64,000 bases of DNA from Candidatus Goldiibacteriota bacterium (GCA_018000835.1 JAGNJD010000009.1:1-64000); one strand, 5' to 3'. Positions 33,996-43,158 are shown, numbered from the stretch's first letter. The notes: generated by a model not told the origin, from the sequence alone. Made by a program: numbers and translations.

Positions 33996-35105
33996 GTGTT
34001 TAAGAGGCTTTTATTTTTAATAAATTTAATATTGTTTTTAAATTTAACGGTTTTTGCAGACGATTTATATTACGTTGGTTTCCTTGGTAACTCGGAAAAC
34101 GCATCAACCGATTCACTTCTAACGGGTCTAGAGGTATCTTTAAATATTGAAGATGAAAATTACGTAAATGGACGGATTAAACCGGTATTTTTTGACGAAA
34201 ATTCAGAAAATGTCATAAGTGACATAAAAGACACTCAAAATTTGCTTGCCATAATAGGTTGTTTTAACGAAAAGCATAAAAAAATAATTGAAGCAATAAA
34301 TGACGTCCCTTTGATTTCAATTTCAAAAGATTTCATTGATTTTAATTATTTAAACAAACCAAATGTTTTTCGGATATGTCCGAGTGAAGTCCAGTTAGCG
34401 CGCGACCTTGCAAGATTTGCAGTTGCCATACTTGACAAAAGGCATTATGCAGTGGTTTATACAGACGGTGTTACGGATTTTTTGAAGGCGGCAGAAGAAT
34501 TTTCAGAAACAGTAAAGAGAAATGGTGCAAAGGTTGATTATTTTAGAAGCGTTGAACCGCAAAGAAAAGATTTTACGAACATTTTATTACGTTTAAGGGA
34601 TTTAAAAGTTCAGGCGATTTTTTTTATTGGCACGCTGGAGCAGTCAATAAATTTTGCCAAACAATCCTACGAAATGAAAACAGGGGCATTGTTTATGTCT
34701 ACAAACACAATCGGGAACAGACTTTTTATTAAAAAATTACAAAATGAAGCTGAAAAATCCTGCTATGCCGACATCTCGCCGGATAATCTTTATAAATTAA
34801 AAAAATTCAGGCCATTTTTAACCGAATATTATAAAACCAATAAAAATATTGATAAGCATCTTGCTTATCTTTACGATGCTGCTACGATTGTCAAATTATG
34901 TTATAATAAAAATTTAAAAGATAAAGATAATTTATTAAATTGTTTTAAAGAGACGTTTTATGATGGAATTACCGGGCAAATTAATTTTAATGATTATGGT
35001 TTAAGAAAAACAGTTAATAGTTTTTTTTACATAATAGTAAAAAGAGAAATATTGTATAGAAAATTAACAGACCAGGAATATAAAAAGTTTATGGAGGCGA
35101 AATAA
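33996..35105 (+). CDS. type 1 periplasmic binding protein (LivJ/ABC substrate-binding-like)
   Basis: 369 residues from the GTG at 33996, chosen because GGAGG lies five bases upstream and the signal peptide (FKRLLFLINLILFLNLTVFA) then starts correctly. The fold is that of Leu/Ile/Val-binding proteins: LLAIIGCFNEKHKKIIEAI, VPLISISK, FRICPSEVQLARDLARFA, YAVVYTDG, RDLKVQAIFFIG and the late HLAYLYDAATIV. It should bind a small ligand in the periplasm. No ABC permease or ATPase is nearby; two PilB ATPases follow three bases later, so it may be a sensor rather than a transporter component. Confidence 0.78.
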   Translation: MFKRLLFLINLILFLNLTVFADDLYYVGFLGNSENASTDSLLTGLEVSLNIEDENYVNGRIKPVFFDENSENVISDIKDTQNLLAIIGCFNEKHKKIIEAINDVPLISISKDFIDFNYLNKPNVFRICPSEVQLARDLARFAVAILDKRHYAVVYTDGVTDFLKAAEEFSETVKRNGAKVDYFRSVEPQRKDFTNILLRLRDLKVQAIFFIGTLEQSINFAKQSYEMKTGALFMSTNTIGNRLFIKKLQNEAEKSCYADISPDNLYKLKKFRPFLTEYYKTNKNIDKHLAYLYDAATIVKLCYNKNLKDKDNLLNCFKETFYDGITGQINFNDYGLRKTVNSFFYIIVKREILYRKLTDQEYKKFMEAK

Positions 35106-35108
35106 CCG

Positions 35109-36815
35109 ATGGCCAAGAGGCTGGGAGAATTACTTTTAGATGAGAATCTCGTGACCGAAGAGCAGATAAAAAAGGCACTGGAAGAACAGCAAAAAACAGG
35201 CGAGCCACTCGGTAGAATTTTAGTAAGAATGGGATTTATTACCGAAGATGCATTGTTTTATTTCATTGCAATACAGTATGGTTTGGAATACGTGGACATC
35301 AGCAACATAGAAATAGAGCAAAGCTCGGTTGACATAATAAAAAAGGAGATTGCAGAGGAATTAAACATCATCCCGATAGAAGCATCCAATAATAGAATAG
35401 TTTTTGCCACGTCCGAACCCGACGAACATTTATTAACCAGGATACAAGAGCGGATTGTTTTGCCGACCGACAAGATAAAATTTGTCATTACGTCAGAATC
35501 AAATATGAGAAATGCTTTAAGCACTTATTATGGAGTATCGGAAAAATTTAAAGAAGATACAAAATTGCAGGAAATATTTAAAGATAATGCAAAAGAAGGA
35601 GCGATAGAAGATGAAGACGTAAGTATTGAAGATGATAATATTACTGAGGATTCAGCCCCCGTGATAAAACTTACAAACGCATTTATTTCAGAAGCCGTAA
35701 AAAAAAGAGCGTCTGATATTCATTTAAATCCATATCTGAAAAATATGGTCGTCCGTTACAGAATAGACGGTGTTTTACAGACCCAGAAGTCACCGCCAAA
35801 ACATTTCAGGGATGCAATTGTTTCAAGAATAAAAGTCATGGCGAAAATGGACATTATGGAAAAAAGAGCAGCACAGGATGGCCGCATAAAGATAAAAGTC
35901 CAGAATAAAATTATTGATTTGCGAGTTTCTGTCCTGCCGACCATTTATGGGGAAAACGTAGTAATGCGTATACTTGACCAGGAAGGACTTATGCTTGACC
36001 TGACAAAACTTGGATTTGAACCTTTTGAGCTTGAAATATATAAAGAAGCTATTCAGTCTCCTTATGGTTTAATACTTCATACAGGACCAACTGGCAGTGG
36101 GAAAACGACAACGTTATATTCAGCTCTTTCAACTGTTAACGATGTTTCAAAAAATATTATAACGCTTGAAGATCCTGTGGAATACCAGTTGCCGGGCATA
36201 GTCCAGATACAGATAAATCATGAAATTGGTTTTGATTTTTCATCAGCATTACGGGCAGTTTTAAGGCAGGATCCGAATATTATAATGGTCGGAGAAATAC
36301 GTGATTCTGAAACTGCAGACATCGCCATAAAAGCAGCATTAACCGGGCATTTGTTATTTTCAACTCTTCATACAAATGATGCACCTTCAACAATAATAAG
36401 ATTGATTGATATGGGCGTTGACCCTGTTTATGTTGGTTCTGCTGTCCGGCTTATAGTTGCACAACGTCTTTTAAGAAAGATATGCCCGAATTGTAAAAAA
36501 GAATACGAACCTAATGAGGATGAACTTCAAAAAATACAGATAAAAAGAGAACAAATTGAAGAAAAAGTATATGTTGGTGAAGGGTGCCCCAATTGTAGTG
36601 GCTCTGGTTACAAGGGAAGGATAGCAATATATGAAATATTACCCATGACGCAGACAATATCGGACATGGTCTTTCGCCGGGCTAATTTAAGTGAGTTAAC
36701 AGAACAGGCAATAAAAGAAGGAATGAGACCATTACGCAGCGTTGCAATAGAAAAATGGAAACACGGAATAACTACGATAGATGAAATTATAAGAGTAACG
36801 ACAGAGGGAGATTAA
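35109..36815 (+). CDS. pilB: type IV pilus/type II secretion assembly ATPase PilB (first copy)
   Basis: 568 residues. The N-terminal MshEN domain has the c-di-GMP-type motif RLGELLLDENLVTEEQIKKA and a second LGRILVRMGFI. The ATPase core has Walker A GPTGSGKTTT (from residue 326), Walker B with IIMVGEIRDSETADIA and the His box GHLLFSTLHTND. The zinc-binding CM motif uses C459, C462, C493 and C496. It should power pilin polymerisation or pseudopilus assembly at the inner membrane. A paralogue follows 25 bases downstream, while pilC, pilin and prepilin peptidase genes are not in the window. Confidence 0.9.
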   Translation: MAKRLGELLLDENLVTEEQIKKALEEQQKTGEPLGRILVRMGFITEDALFYFIAIQYGLEYVDISNIEIEQSSVDIIKKEIAEELNIIPIEASNNRIVFATSEPDEHLLTRIQERIVLPTDKIKFVITSESNMRNALSTYYGVSEKFKEDTKLQEIFKDNAKEGAIEDEDVSIEDDNITEDSAPVIKLTNAFISEAVKKRASDIHLNPYLKNMVVRYRIDGVLQTQKSPPKHFRDAIVSRIKVMAKMDIMEKRAAQDGRIKIKVQNKIIDLRVSVLPTIYGENVVMRILDQEGLMLDLTKLGFEPFELEIYKEAIQSPYGLILHTGPTGSGKTTTLYSALSTVNDVSKNIITLEDPVEYQLPGIVQIQINHEIGFDFSSALRAVLRQDPNIIMVGEIRDSETADIAIKAALTGHLLFSTLHTNDAPSTIIRLIDMGVDPVYVGSAVRLIVAQRLLRKICPNCKKEYEPNEDELQKIQIKREQIEEKVYVGEGCPNCSGSGYKGRIAIYEILPMTQTISDMVFRRANLSELTEQAIKEGMRPLRSVAIEKWKHGITTIDEIIRVTTEGD

Positions 36816-36840
36816 CATATTAAAATACAGGAAAAAATAA

Positions 36841-38601
36841 ATGGATGACATAAAAAAATTAGGCAAAATTTTATTAGAAGAAGGAATGATAACGGAAGAC
36901 CAGCTTGAGTCTGCCATTACCGAGCAAACCAAGACAAGTGAACCGTTGGGGACCGTGCTTTTAAAACTTGGTTACATTACAGAGGACGTATTATATCATT
37001 TCCTTGCAATGCAGGTTGGCACGAAATTCATAGACGTCAGCATATTGCAAATTGACGATGAAGTTATAAAACTAATTGACGTTAATCTGGCAAGAAAATA
37101 CAGCATAATACCAATTGATAAAAAACCAGGTAAAATAATTTTTGCCACATCCAATCCCCTTGATCCGTCTCTTATAATGAACCTGAAATATGAAATAAAA
37201 ACGGCAGGAGATGTGGAATTAAATTTCGTTGTAACTACTGATACAGCTTTACAGGCTGCTATAGCAAAATATTATGAAGCATCATCTATTTTACAGGAAA
37301 CATACGATGCCATAGGGGTTATAGATGAAGACATTACAATTATTGAAGAAAAAAAGGTAAAAGACGATGATGTAACAGATTCGGATATAGAAAGATCAGA
37401 TAGTCCGGTTGTTAAATATGTTAATTATCTTATTGAAGATGCTGCTATAAAAAGAGCATCGGATGTTCATATTACTCCTTTTGAAAAAAAGATTCTCCTG
37501 CGATATCGTATAGACGGGTGTCTTGTTGAAATGCCGCCGCCAAAAATTCAATGGAGAAAGGCTTTAACTTCCAGAATAAAATTAATGGCAGGAATGAATA
37601 TAATAGAAAAAAGAAGACCACAGGATGGAAGAATGAAACATACGTTATCAAACAAAACGACCGTGGATTTACGCGTATCCGTTATTCCTTCAATCTGGGG
37701 AGAAAATATTGTTATGCGTGTCATTAATCAAGATTCACAAAATCTGGAGCTTAAAGATCTTGGTATGTTTGATTTTCAGATGAAAGCTCTTGAAAAAGCA
37801 TTATCATATCCTTATGGCATGGTTCTGATAACCGGACCGACTGGCAGCGGTAAAACGACAACTGTTTATGCAGCATTAACCCATATAAATGACCCGCATG
37901 ATAATATAATGACAGTAGAGGACCCGGTTGAATACAGATTGCCACATATTATTCAGATACAGGTAAATCCAGAAGCAAACCTTACGTTTGCAAACGTTTT
38001 AAGGTCGTTTTTAAGACAGGACCCTGATGTAATGGTAGTTGGAGAAATTCGTGATGATGAAACAGCTTCAATCGCAGTAAAAGCGGCACTAACCGGGCAT
38101 CTTGTTCTTTCTACTTTACATACAAACGATGCTCCTACAACCGTTTCACGTCTTGTTGATATGGGTATAGATCCAATATATGTTGGTTCTTCTGTTCTGA
38201 TAACTATTGCACAGCGTCTGGTAAGAAGGGTTTGTGAGCATTGCAAGGAAAAAATAAAAGAAATAGATTATGTTAAGGCAAAAAAATGGGGGATTCCTCC
38301 CGAAATTCTGGAAGATGGTGAATATTATGAAGGCGCTGGTTGCCCGAATTGTCATTATACAGGATATAAAGGAAGAATAGCAGCATATGAAGTTTTACCA
38401 ATGAATACAGCCATAAGGGAAATAATATTTAAAAAAGGGACCTTAAATGATTTAAAAAGAGAAGCATGGCGTCAGGGAATGGTTACAATAAGAGAATCGG
38501 CAATACAATTAATGAAGCAGGGTATTACAACCCTTGATGAAGTTGTAAGAGAAACATTGCAGGATAAACCATTGGCCGAATATATTTTAAAAAAGGCCTG
38601 A
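36841..38601 (+). CDS. pilB: type IV pilus/type II secretion assembly ATPase PilB (second copy)
   Basis: 586 residues, same domain order as its neighbour. MshEN has KLGKILLEEGMITEDQL and LGTVLLKLGYI. Walker A GPTGSGKTTT starts at residue 332, with VMVVGEIRDDETASIA, GHLVLSTLHTND, and the zinc motif CEHC...CPNC. The two copies are clearly diverged (different linker and C-terminal tail, here ending LAEYILKKA), so this is an old duplication rather than a recent one. They may serve alternative pilus or secretion machines, or form a mixed motor. Confidence 0.9.
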   Translation: MDDIKKLGKILLEEGMITEDQLESAITEQTKTSEPLGTVLLKLGYITEDVLYHFLAMQVGTKFIDVSILQIDDEVIKLIDVNLARKYSIIPIDKKPGKIIFATSNPLDPSLIMNLKYEIKTAGDVELNFVVTTDTALQAAIAKYYEASSILQETYDAIGVIDEDITIIEEKKVKDDDVTDSDIERSDSPVVKYVNYLIEDAAIKRASDVHITPFEKKILLRYRIDGCLVEMPPPKIQWRKALTSRIKLMAGMNIIEKRRPQDGRMKHTLSNKTTVDLRVSVIPSIWGENIVMRVINQDSQNLELKDLGMFDFQMKALEKALSYPYGMVLITGPTGSGKTTTVYAALTHINDPHDNIMTVEDPVEYRLPHIIQIQVNPEANLTFANVLRSFLRQDPDVMVVGEIRDDETASIAVKAALTGHLVLSTLHTNDAPTTVSRLVDMGIDPIYVGSSVLITIAQRLVRRVCEHCKEKIKEIDYVKAKKWGIPPEILEDGEYYEGAGCPNCHYTGYKGRIAAYEVLPMNTAIREIIFKKGTLNDLKREAWRQGMVTIRESAIQLMKQGITTLDEVVRETLQDKPLAEYILKKA

Positions 38602-38617
38602 TAAATAGGAGAAAAAA

Positions 38618-39820
38618 ATGGAGCAGAATACTTTATACAATGAAGCAAAGAATTTTTTCCAGATTTTTGAACCAAAAGGCGAAATAATAAACGTAATAAA
38701 GGTTCCCGGGAGCATTCAGATATTGGGAGAAGTTACAAATTTTAATCAGGGTAAAGTCATATCAACAAATATTGGCAAAAGTGCAATAATAATGGCGCAA
38801 AAAAGAAGGGAAGGCGACAGGGTTGTTAATTTTTATTCCAAAAAATATGATGAAAAAATAAAGATGACTTTAAATGACCCGCAGTCAAAAGAAGAGCATG
38901 GCTGGGCAAATTTTATTGCTTCAACCCTGTTTATGCTGGAAGGAACGTCAAAAAAGGTTTTTGGGATGAACGTTTATATTGATAGTGATATACCGGATTT
39001 ATTTGATGCCAACTCAATAGAGTCGCTGGAAATAGGAATATTGTATCTTGCTTCAAAATTTTCCGACTGGCAGTTAAAAGGTGCCGAAATGGCGCAGATT
39101 TGTGCAGAAGGGGAAAAACGATTTCTGGGGCGCGACAAAAATTACGTCAAATACATTCCTGCAATTTTCGGAAAAAAATCCATGATAACGTTATTTAATT
39201 CAAATACCAATCTGGAAGAAAATATTAACTTTGACATGAAAAATAACGTATTTTTAACGCTAAGTTCCGGAGTTAAAAAAAAGCACGTAGAAGAAAAAAG
39301 AGCAAACATATTAAAAGAAGTTGAAGATGCAATATTAATCATGCAAAGAGCAGGTGCAAAGTTTTCAAAACTTAATGAATTATCAATGGAGCAATTTGAC
39401 GAATATAGAAACAAATTATCAGTGCAGCAAAGAAAACGTTGTGCTTATTTTATTTCAGAAAATGAAAGAGTTGAAAAAGCAGGACAATGTTTATTAAAAA
39501 ATGACATTGATGGTTTTGCTGCCATACTAAATGATTCCCAGAAAAACATAAAGAACAGGCTTGAAATACTTGAAGAAGAAAACGAAATTCTTCTTGACAT
39601 AATACAGGATTTTTCTGAAATACGGGCAGCGCGGCTTGTTAATATGGGAATTGACGGGACTGTGCTGTTGCTTGTTGATAAAAATAAAAAAGATGAAATT
39701 GAATCAAGAATAAAAAAGACGTTTCTCGCAAGAACCGGTCTTGATCTGTATTCGGAAACGTTTGGTCTTGATAACCAGATTGAAGAATTTCAGATAGACG
39801 TTAAAGAGTTTAAAAAATGA
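38618..39820 (+). CDS. galactokinase-like GHMP protein, catalytic motifs lost (pseudokinase)
   Basis: 400 residues, galactokinase length and layout. The substrate motif is VPGSIQILGEVTNF (29-42) against the usual APGRVNLIGEHTDY. The P-loop GLSSSAAL is replaced by DLFDANSIESL (127-137). The catalytic MDQ is VKY (177-179) within GRDKNYVKYIPAIFGKK. The C-terminal GGGFGG loop is LVNMGIDGTV (around 341-350). SENERVEKA remains as a clear family marker. All sites needed for ATP and galactose phosphorylation are therefore gone, and the frame is intact and long, so a ligand-binding or regulatory role is likely. It sits between pilB and mtaB, overlapping the latter by four bases. Confidence 0.72.
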   Translation: MEQNTLYNEAKNFFQIFEPKGEIINVIKVPGSIQILGEVTNFNQGKVISTNIGKSAIIMAQKRREGDRVVNFYSKKYDEKIKMTLNDPQSKEEHGWANFIASTLFMLEGTSKKVFGMNVYIDSDIPDLFDANSIESLEIGILYLASKFSDWQLKGAEMAQICAEGEKRFLGRDKNYVKYIPAIFGKKSMITLFNSNTNLEENINFDMKNNVFLTLSSGVKKKHVEEKRANILKEVEDAILIMQRAGAKFSKLNELSMEQFDEYRNKLSVQQRKRCAYFISENERVEKAGQCLLKNDIDGFAAILNDSQKNIKNRLEILEEENEILLDIIQDFSEIRAARLVNMGIDGTVLLLVDKNKKDEIESRIKKTFLARTGLDLYSETFGLDNQIEEFQIDVKEFKK

Positions 39821-41058
39821 AAATTGCATTACATACATATGGATGTAAGGTCAATAGTTATGAAAGTGAAGTAATAAGACAGCAGATAAAAAATTCAAAT
39901 CTGGAAATGTCAGACGAAGATGCCGATGTCCACATTATCAATACATGCACGGTAACGAAGAAGATAGACAAAGAAATCTTTCGTAAAATCAAACAACTAA
40001 AAAAAAACGGGAAAAAGGTAATATTAACCGGTTGTCTTGTTGAAAGAACGGATAAAGAAGCAGAGGATATCTTTTCTTTTGCCGATGAAATAATATCAAA
40101 TGACAAAAAATTCAGAATGGACGGGATTATCGGCAGTAAATGCAGCAACGACGTGATTTTATCGGATTTTTCCGGCAAAGACAGGGCTTATATTAAAGTT
40201 GAAGACGGTTGTGACAATTATTGTTCCTATTGTGAGGTCCCTTATGTCCGCGGCGACGTAATAAAGAGCCGTGAAATTAATGACGTAAAAAAGGAATTCA
40301 TAAATTTAGTAAATGCAGGTTTTAATGAAATCGTTTTAACCGGAGTTAATCTTGGATTTTATGGCAAAGAAAGCAATGGAGAGAAAAATTTACATAAACT
40401 TCTTTTAAATTTATCCGGGATAAACAATGACGTCAGGATTAGAATGAGTTCCATAGGACCAAAAGAATTAAGTGACGACGTCATAAATCTCATTGCAGAA
40501 TCAGATGGAAAAATCTGTCCTCACGTCCATCTCCCGCTTCAGAGCGGCGACGAAAAAATTTTAAGATTAATGAACAGGAATTATTCGTTAAAAGAATGTG
40601 AAGAAAAAATAGAGAAAATAATTTCAAAGATTCCTTTGTGTGCAATAACGACGGATGTGATAGCCGGTTTCCCGGGTGAAGGTGAGATGGAGTTTAAGAA
40701 CACGTATGAATTTATCAAAAACAATCCCTTTTCAAGATTACACGTATTTCCGTTCTCAAAAAGACCTGATACGGCAGCGTCAGAGATGAGGGAACAGGTT
40801 GACGACGAAACAAAAAAGCATAGGGTAAATAAACTTTTGCGTCTCGGGAAAATGAAAGAAAAGGAGTTTGCAGAAAAAAATTCAGGGCTTATAAGAAAAG
40901 TCCTCGTTGAAAAAGACAGAAAAGACGGGAAATTATCAGGTTATACGGATAATTATATCAGGGTAAAATTTGATGCTGGTTACGATTTAACCGGAAAATT
41001 GGCAGGCGTTAAATTGATGGAATATAAGGAAGGTTTTGTTTGTGGCCAGGCAACGTAA
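39817..41058 (+). CDS. mtaB: tRNA t6A37 methylthiotransferase MtaB (radical SAM)
   Basis: 413 residues. The N-terminal UPF0004 domain has TYGCKVNSYES and further cluster cysteines (NTCTV, TGCLVER). The radical SAM motif is C132-x3-C136-x2-C139 in DGCDNYCSYC, followed by PYVRGDVIKSR and HLPLQSGDEKILRLMNR. A short C-terminal TRAM-like domain ends the protein. It adds a methylthio group to t6A37 of tRNAs reading ANN codons. YGCKVN points to MtaB rather than MiaB or RimO. Confidence 0.9.
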   Translation: MKIALHTYGCKVNSYESEVIRQQIKNSNLEMSDEDADVHIINTCTVTKKIDKEIFRKIKQLKKNGKKVILTGCLVERTDKEAEDIFSFADEIISNDKKFRMDGIIGSKCSNDVILSDFSGKDRAYIKVEDGCDNYCSYCEVPYVRGDVIKSREINDVKKEFINLVNAGFNEIVLTGVNLGFYGKESNGEKNLHKLLLNLSGINNDVRIRMSSIGPKELSDDVINLIAESDGKICPHVHLPLQSGDEKILRLMNRNYSLKECEEKIEKIISKIPLCAITTDVIAGFPGEGEMEFKNTYEFIKNNPFSRLHVFPFSKRPDTAASEMREQVDDETKKHRVNKLLRLGKMKEKEFAEKNSGLIRKVLVEKDRKDGKLSGYTDNYIRVKFDAGYDLTGKLAGVKLMEYKEGFVCGQAT

Positions 41059-41079
41059 AAAGAAAAGGAGGCAAGATTC

Positions 41080-41424
41080 ATGCAGGATTGTTTGTTTTGC
41101 AAAATTATAAAAGGAGAAATAAAATCCAGAAAAGTTTTTGAAAATGAAAACGTTTATGCATTTGAGGACGTCAATCCTACTGCACCGGTTCATATACTGA
41201 TTATACCAAAAAAGCATTTTGCTTCATTAAACGAAATGACGCAGGAGGATAAAAATCTCGTCGGTGAGATGTGTATGGTTGCAAAAGACGTTGCAAAAGA
41301 CAAAAAAATTGACAAAACAGGATACAGGGTGGTTTTTAACACAGGACCGGATGCAGGGCAGGCGGTTTTTCATATACATCTTCATTTACTCGGGGGAAGA
41401 AAATTTTCATGGCCTGCAGGATAA
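41080..41424 (+). CDS. HIT-family nucleotide hydrolase (HinT-like)
   Basis: 114 residues. It begins DCLFCKIIKGEI (zinc cysteines), has AFEDVNPTAPVHILIIPKKH in the middle, and the catalytic triad HIHLHLLGG near the C-terminus. HinT proteins hydrolyse AMP-lysine and other nucleoside phosphoramidates. AGGAGG lies upstream of the ATG. It is embedded in the pilB-mtaB operon. Confidence 0.92.
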   Translation: MQDCLFCKIIKGEIKSRKVFENENVYAFEDVNPTAPVHILIIPKKHFASLNEMTQEDKNLVGEMCMVAKDVAKDKKIDKTGYRVVFNTGPDAGQAVFHIHLHLLGGRKFSWPAG

Positions 41425-41434
41425 AGCGTATAAC

Positions 41435-42595
41435 ATGAAAATTACACCTTTGTGTGACGTTTTTGGAAAATGCGGGGGATGTAAATTCCAGGACGTAGAA
41501 TATTCTGCCCAGATTGCAATAAAAAAAAATGACATATATGAATTATTAAACAGGTCGGGCATCTCATGGCCAAAAGAAAGAATAAAAATATTTTTTAAAA
41601 ACGAATATTATTACAGGAACAGGATGGATCTGATTTTATCCGAAGATGGATGCGGCCTGCGGGAAAAAGGTAAATTTTATAAAATCGTAAATTTTAACAG
41701 ATGCCATATAGCATCCGAAAAAATAAACCGGTTATTATCAGAAGTAAATTTGTGGATGAGGGACAACGTACAAAAAGAAGAAATATTTGACATAAGAAAA
41801 AAAACCGGGAATCTCAGGTATTGCGTTATCAGGGCGGGAATTTTTACCGACGATAATTCAATCATGTTTATTCTCAATAAAGATGCTGAAAAGGAAAAAA
41901 CGGAACGGATGATTGACAAAATCCGATTATTTACGCAAAGGACAAATTCAAAAAACGTTTTATGTGGTTTCGTTAAACATAATACCGACGTAAGCATAAC
42001 CGACGATTTTTTTATATTAAAAGGGACAGAATTCATAAACGAAAAAATTTTTAACGTAAATTATCGTTATCATTCCCAGGGATTTTTCCAGAGCAACCCA
42101 GGCGTAACCACAGATATGTTATTTTACATAAAAGATAAAATAAAGGAAAAATATGATTTGCTTTTTGACATGTTTGGCGGAATTGGAACTTTTGGCATTT
42201 TTTTATCCGATTTTGCAAAAGACGTGATTGTTTTTGACAACAATAAGTATGCCGATGTCTATGCAAAAAAAAACATTGAAATAAACGGGAAGCAAAACAT
42301 AATTTTTGTAAAAGACGACATTCAAAATGTGGGCGGTTTAACGTCGTCCGTTAAAGACAAAAAGTCAGTTTTCATAATTGACCCGCCAAGGGCGGGTCTG
42401 CATAAAAGAGCAATAAAATTTATTCTTGATACGCTTCCTGAAAAAATATTTTACATATCATGTAACCCCGTAAAGTTTGTTGAAGATTTCAAAAACATTG
42501 ATAAAAAATACAGTTTAATTGATTTTGCATTATTTGACATGTTCCCGCAGACCCCGCACGTAGAAAGTATTGCAGAACTGGAATTAAAAAGATAA
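41435..42595 (+). CDS. RNA uracil-C5 methyltransferase (TrmA/RlmC/RlmD family)
   Basis: 386 residues from ATG 41435; the longer frame reads through the HIT gene and is spurious. The N-terminal iron-sulfur motif is C7-x5-C13-x2-C16 (FGKCGGCKFQD), followed by YYRNRMDL, FFQSNPGVTTDML, SAM-binding DMFGGIGTFGIFLS, DPPRAGL and the catalytic ISCNPVKF. The Fe-S cluster suggests an RlmD/RlmCD-like enzyme acting on 23S rRNA, but tRNA U54 cannot be excluded. There is no TRAM domain at the N-terminus. It is the last gene of the operon that starts at 33996. Confidence 0.88.
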   Translation: MKITPLCDVFGKCGGCKFQDVEYSAQIAIKKNDIYELLNRSGISWPKERIKIFFKNEYYYRNRMDLILSEDGCGLREKGKFYKIVNFNRCHIASEKINRLLSEVNLWMRDNVQKEEIFDIRKKTGNLRYCVIRAGIFTDDNSIMFILNKDAEKEKTERMIDKIRLFTQRTNSKNVLCGFVKHNTDVSITDDFFILKGTEFINEKIFNVNYRYHSQGFFQSNPGVTTDMLFYIKDKIKEKYDLLFDMFGGIGTFGIFLSDFAKDVIVFDNNKYADVYAKKNIEINGKQNIIFVKDDIQNVGGLTSSVKDKKSVFIIDPPRAGLHKRAIKFILDTLPEKIFYISCNPVKFVEDFKNIDKKYSLIDFALFDMFPQTPHVESIAELELKR

Positions 42596-42674
42596 TTTAT
42601 TTTCCATATCACTGTCCGCTAAATATAGTAGAAGGATTAAATAATAAATGGAAGATTACAAATGGGGGGAAAAG

Positions 42675-42719
42675 AAGACGACAAATCCCCCTTAGTCCCC
42701 CTTTTACAAAAGGGGAAAA
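42675..42719. repeat. short C/G-run repeat
   Basis: AAATCCCCCTTAGTCCCCCT followed by TTTACAAAAGGGGAAAA is related to the inner arm of the tandem units at 1081-1359. It is a single, partial copy. Confidence 0.5.
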
Positions 42720-42755
42720 ACTATCATTGTAAGCGTTAGCAAAACAATCCGTAGT

Positions 42756-42981
42756 TTATTGGAACAGCATTCAGAAAACCCCAAACTTCAGTTTGGGGAA
42801 TAAAATATCTCAGTGAGATATTTTATGAATGCACACATTAAAAATGTTTTATCTACTTTGCCAAGAGGGTTCCAAGGGAGCTGCGGAATATCACTGGTAT
42901 TCCTCGTCCCTTGGTCAATCAACGAAGTTGATTGAATTTTTTGTGGGAGCCTCGGGCTTTAGCCCGAGGGGGTCCCACTTA
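42756..42981 (+). repeat. multi-hairpin intergenic element, copy R2
   Basis: 226 bp, nearly identical to R3 at 58561. A 27-nt hairpin (42774-42800; arms CCCCAAACT and AGTTTGGGG) interrupts the left arm of the leading palindrome that is intact in R1. The CAATCAACGAAGTTGATTG stem is uninterrupted here. The element fills most of the 486-bp gap between the RNA methyltransferase gene and tRNA-Val and contains no credible gene. Confidence 0.85.
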
Positions 42982-43041
42982 AAAATAAATAACACCTTAA
43001 AAAAAATTACCAAACAGGGATGATATGCCACCTGTTTTTTA

Positions 43042-43070
43042 TTGAAAATTGCCTGATTTAAGTGTAAAAT
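43042..43070 (+). promoter_or_regulatory. promoter for tRNA-Val and the hyp genes
   Basis: TTGAAA (43042-43047), 17 bases, TAAAAT (43065-43070). The predicted start is a few bases before the tRNA. Confidence 0.6.
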
Positions 43071-43081
43071 TAACTATAAAC

Positions 43082-43158
43082 GGGCTGGTAACTCAGCTGG
43101 TTAGAGTGTCATCTTCACAGGATGGAAGTCGCTGGTTCAAATCCAGTCCAGCCCACCA
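43082..43158 (+). tRNA. tRNA-Val (anticodon CAC)
   Basis: 77 nt with encoded CCA. The acceptor stem is GGGCTGG/CCAGCCC. The D arm contains AGCTGGTTA, the anticodon stem TCATC/GATGG closes the loop TTCACAG (anticodon CAC, reading GUG), and the T arm is GCTGG-TTCAAAT-CCAGT. All stems pair, with one or two G-T wobbles. Confidence 0.93.

Noticed and set aside
41264-41434. Longer N-terminus for the RNA methyltransferase
   Set aside because: It would overlap most of the HIT gene out of frame; the Fe-S motif starts just after the ATG at 41435.
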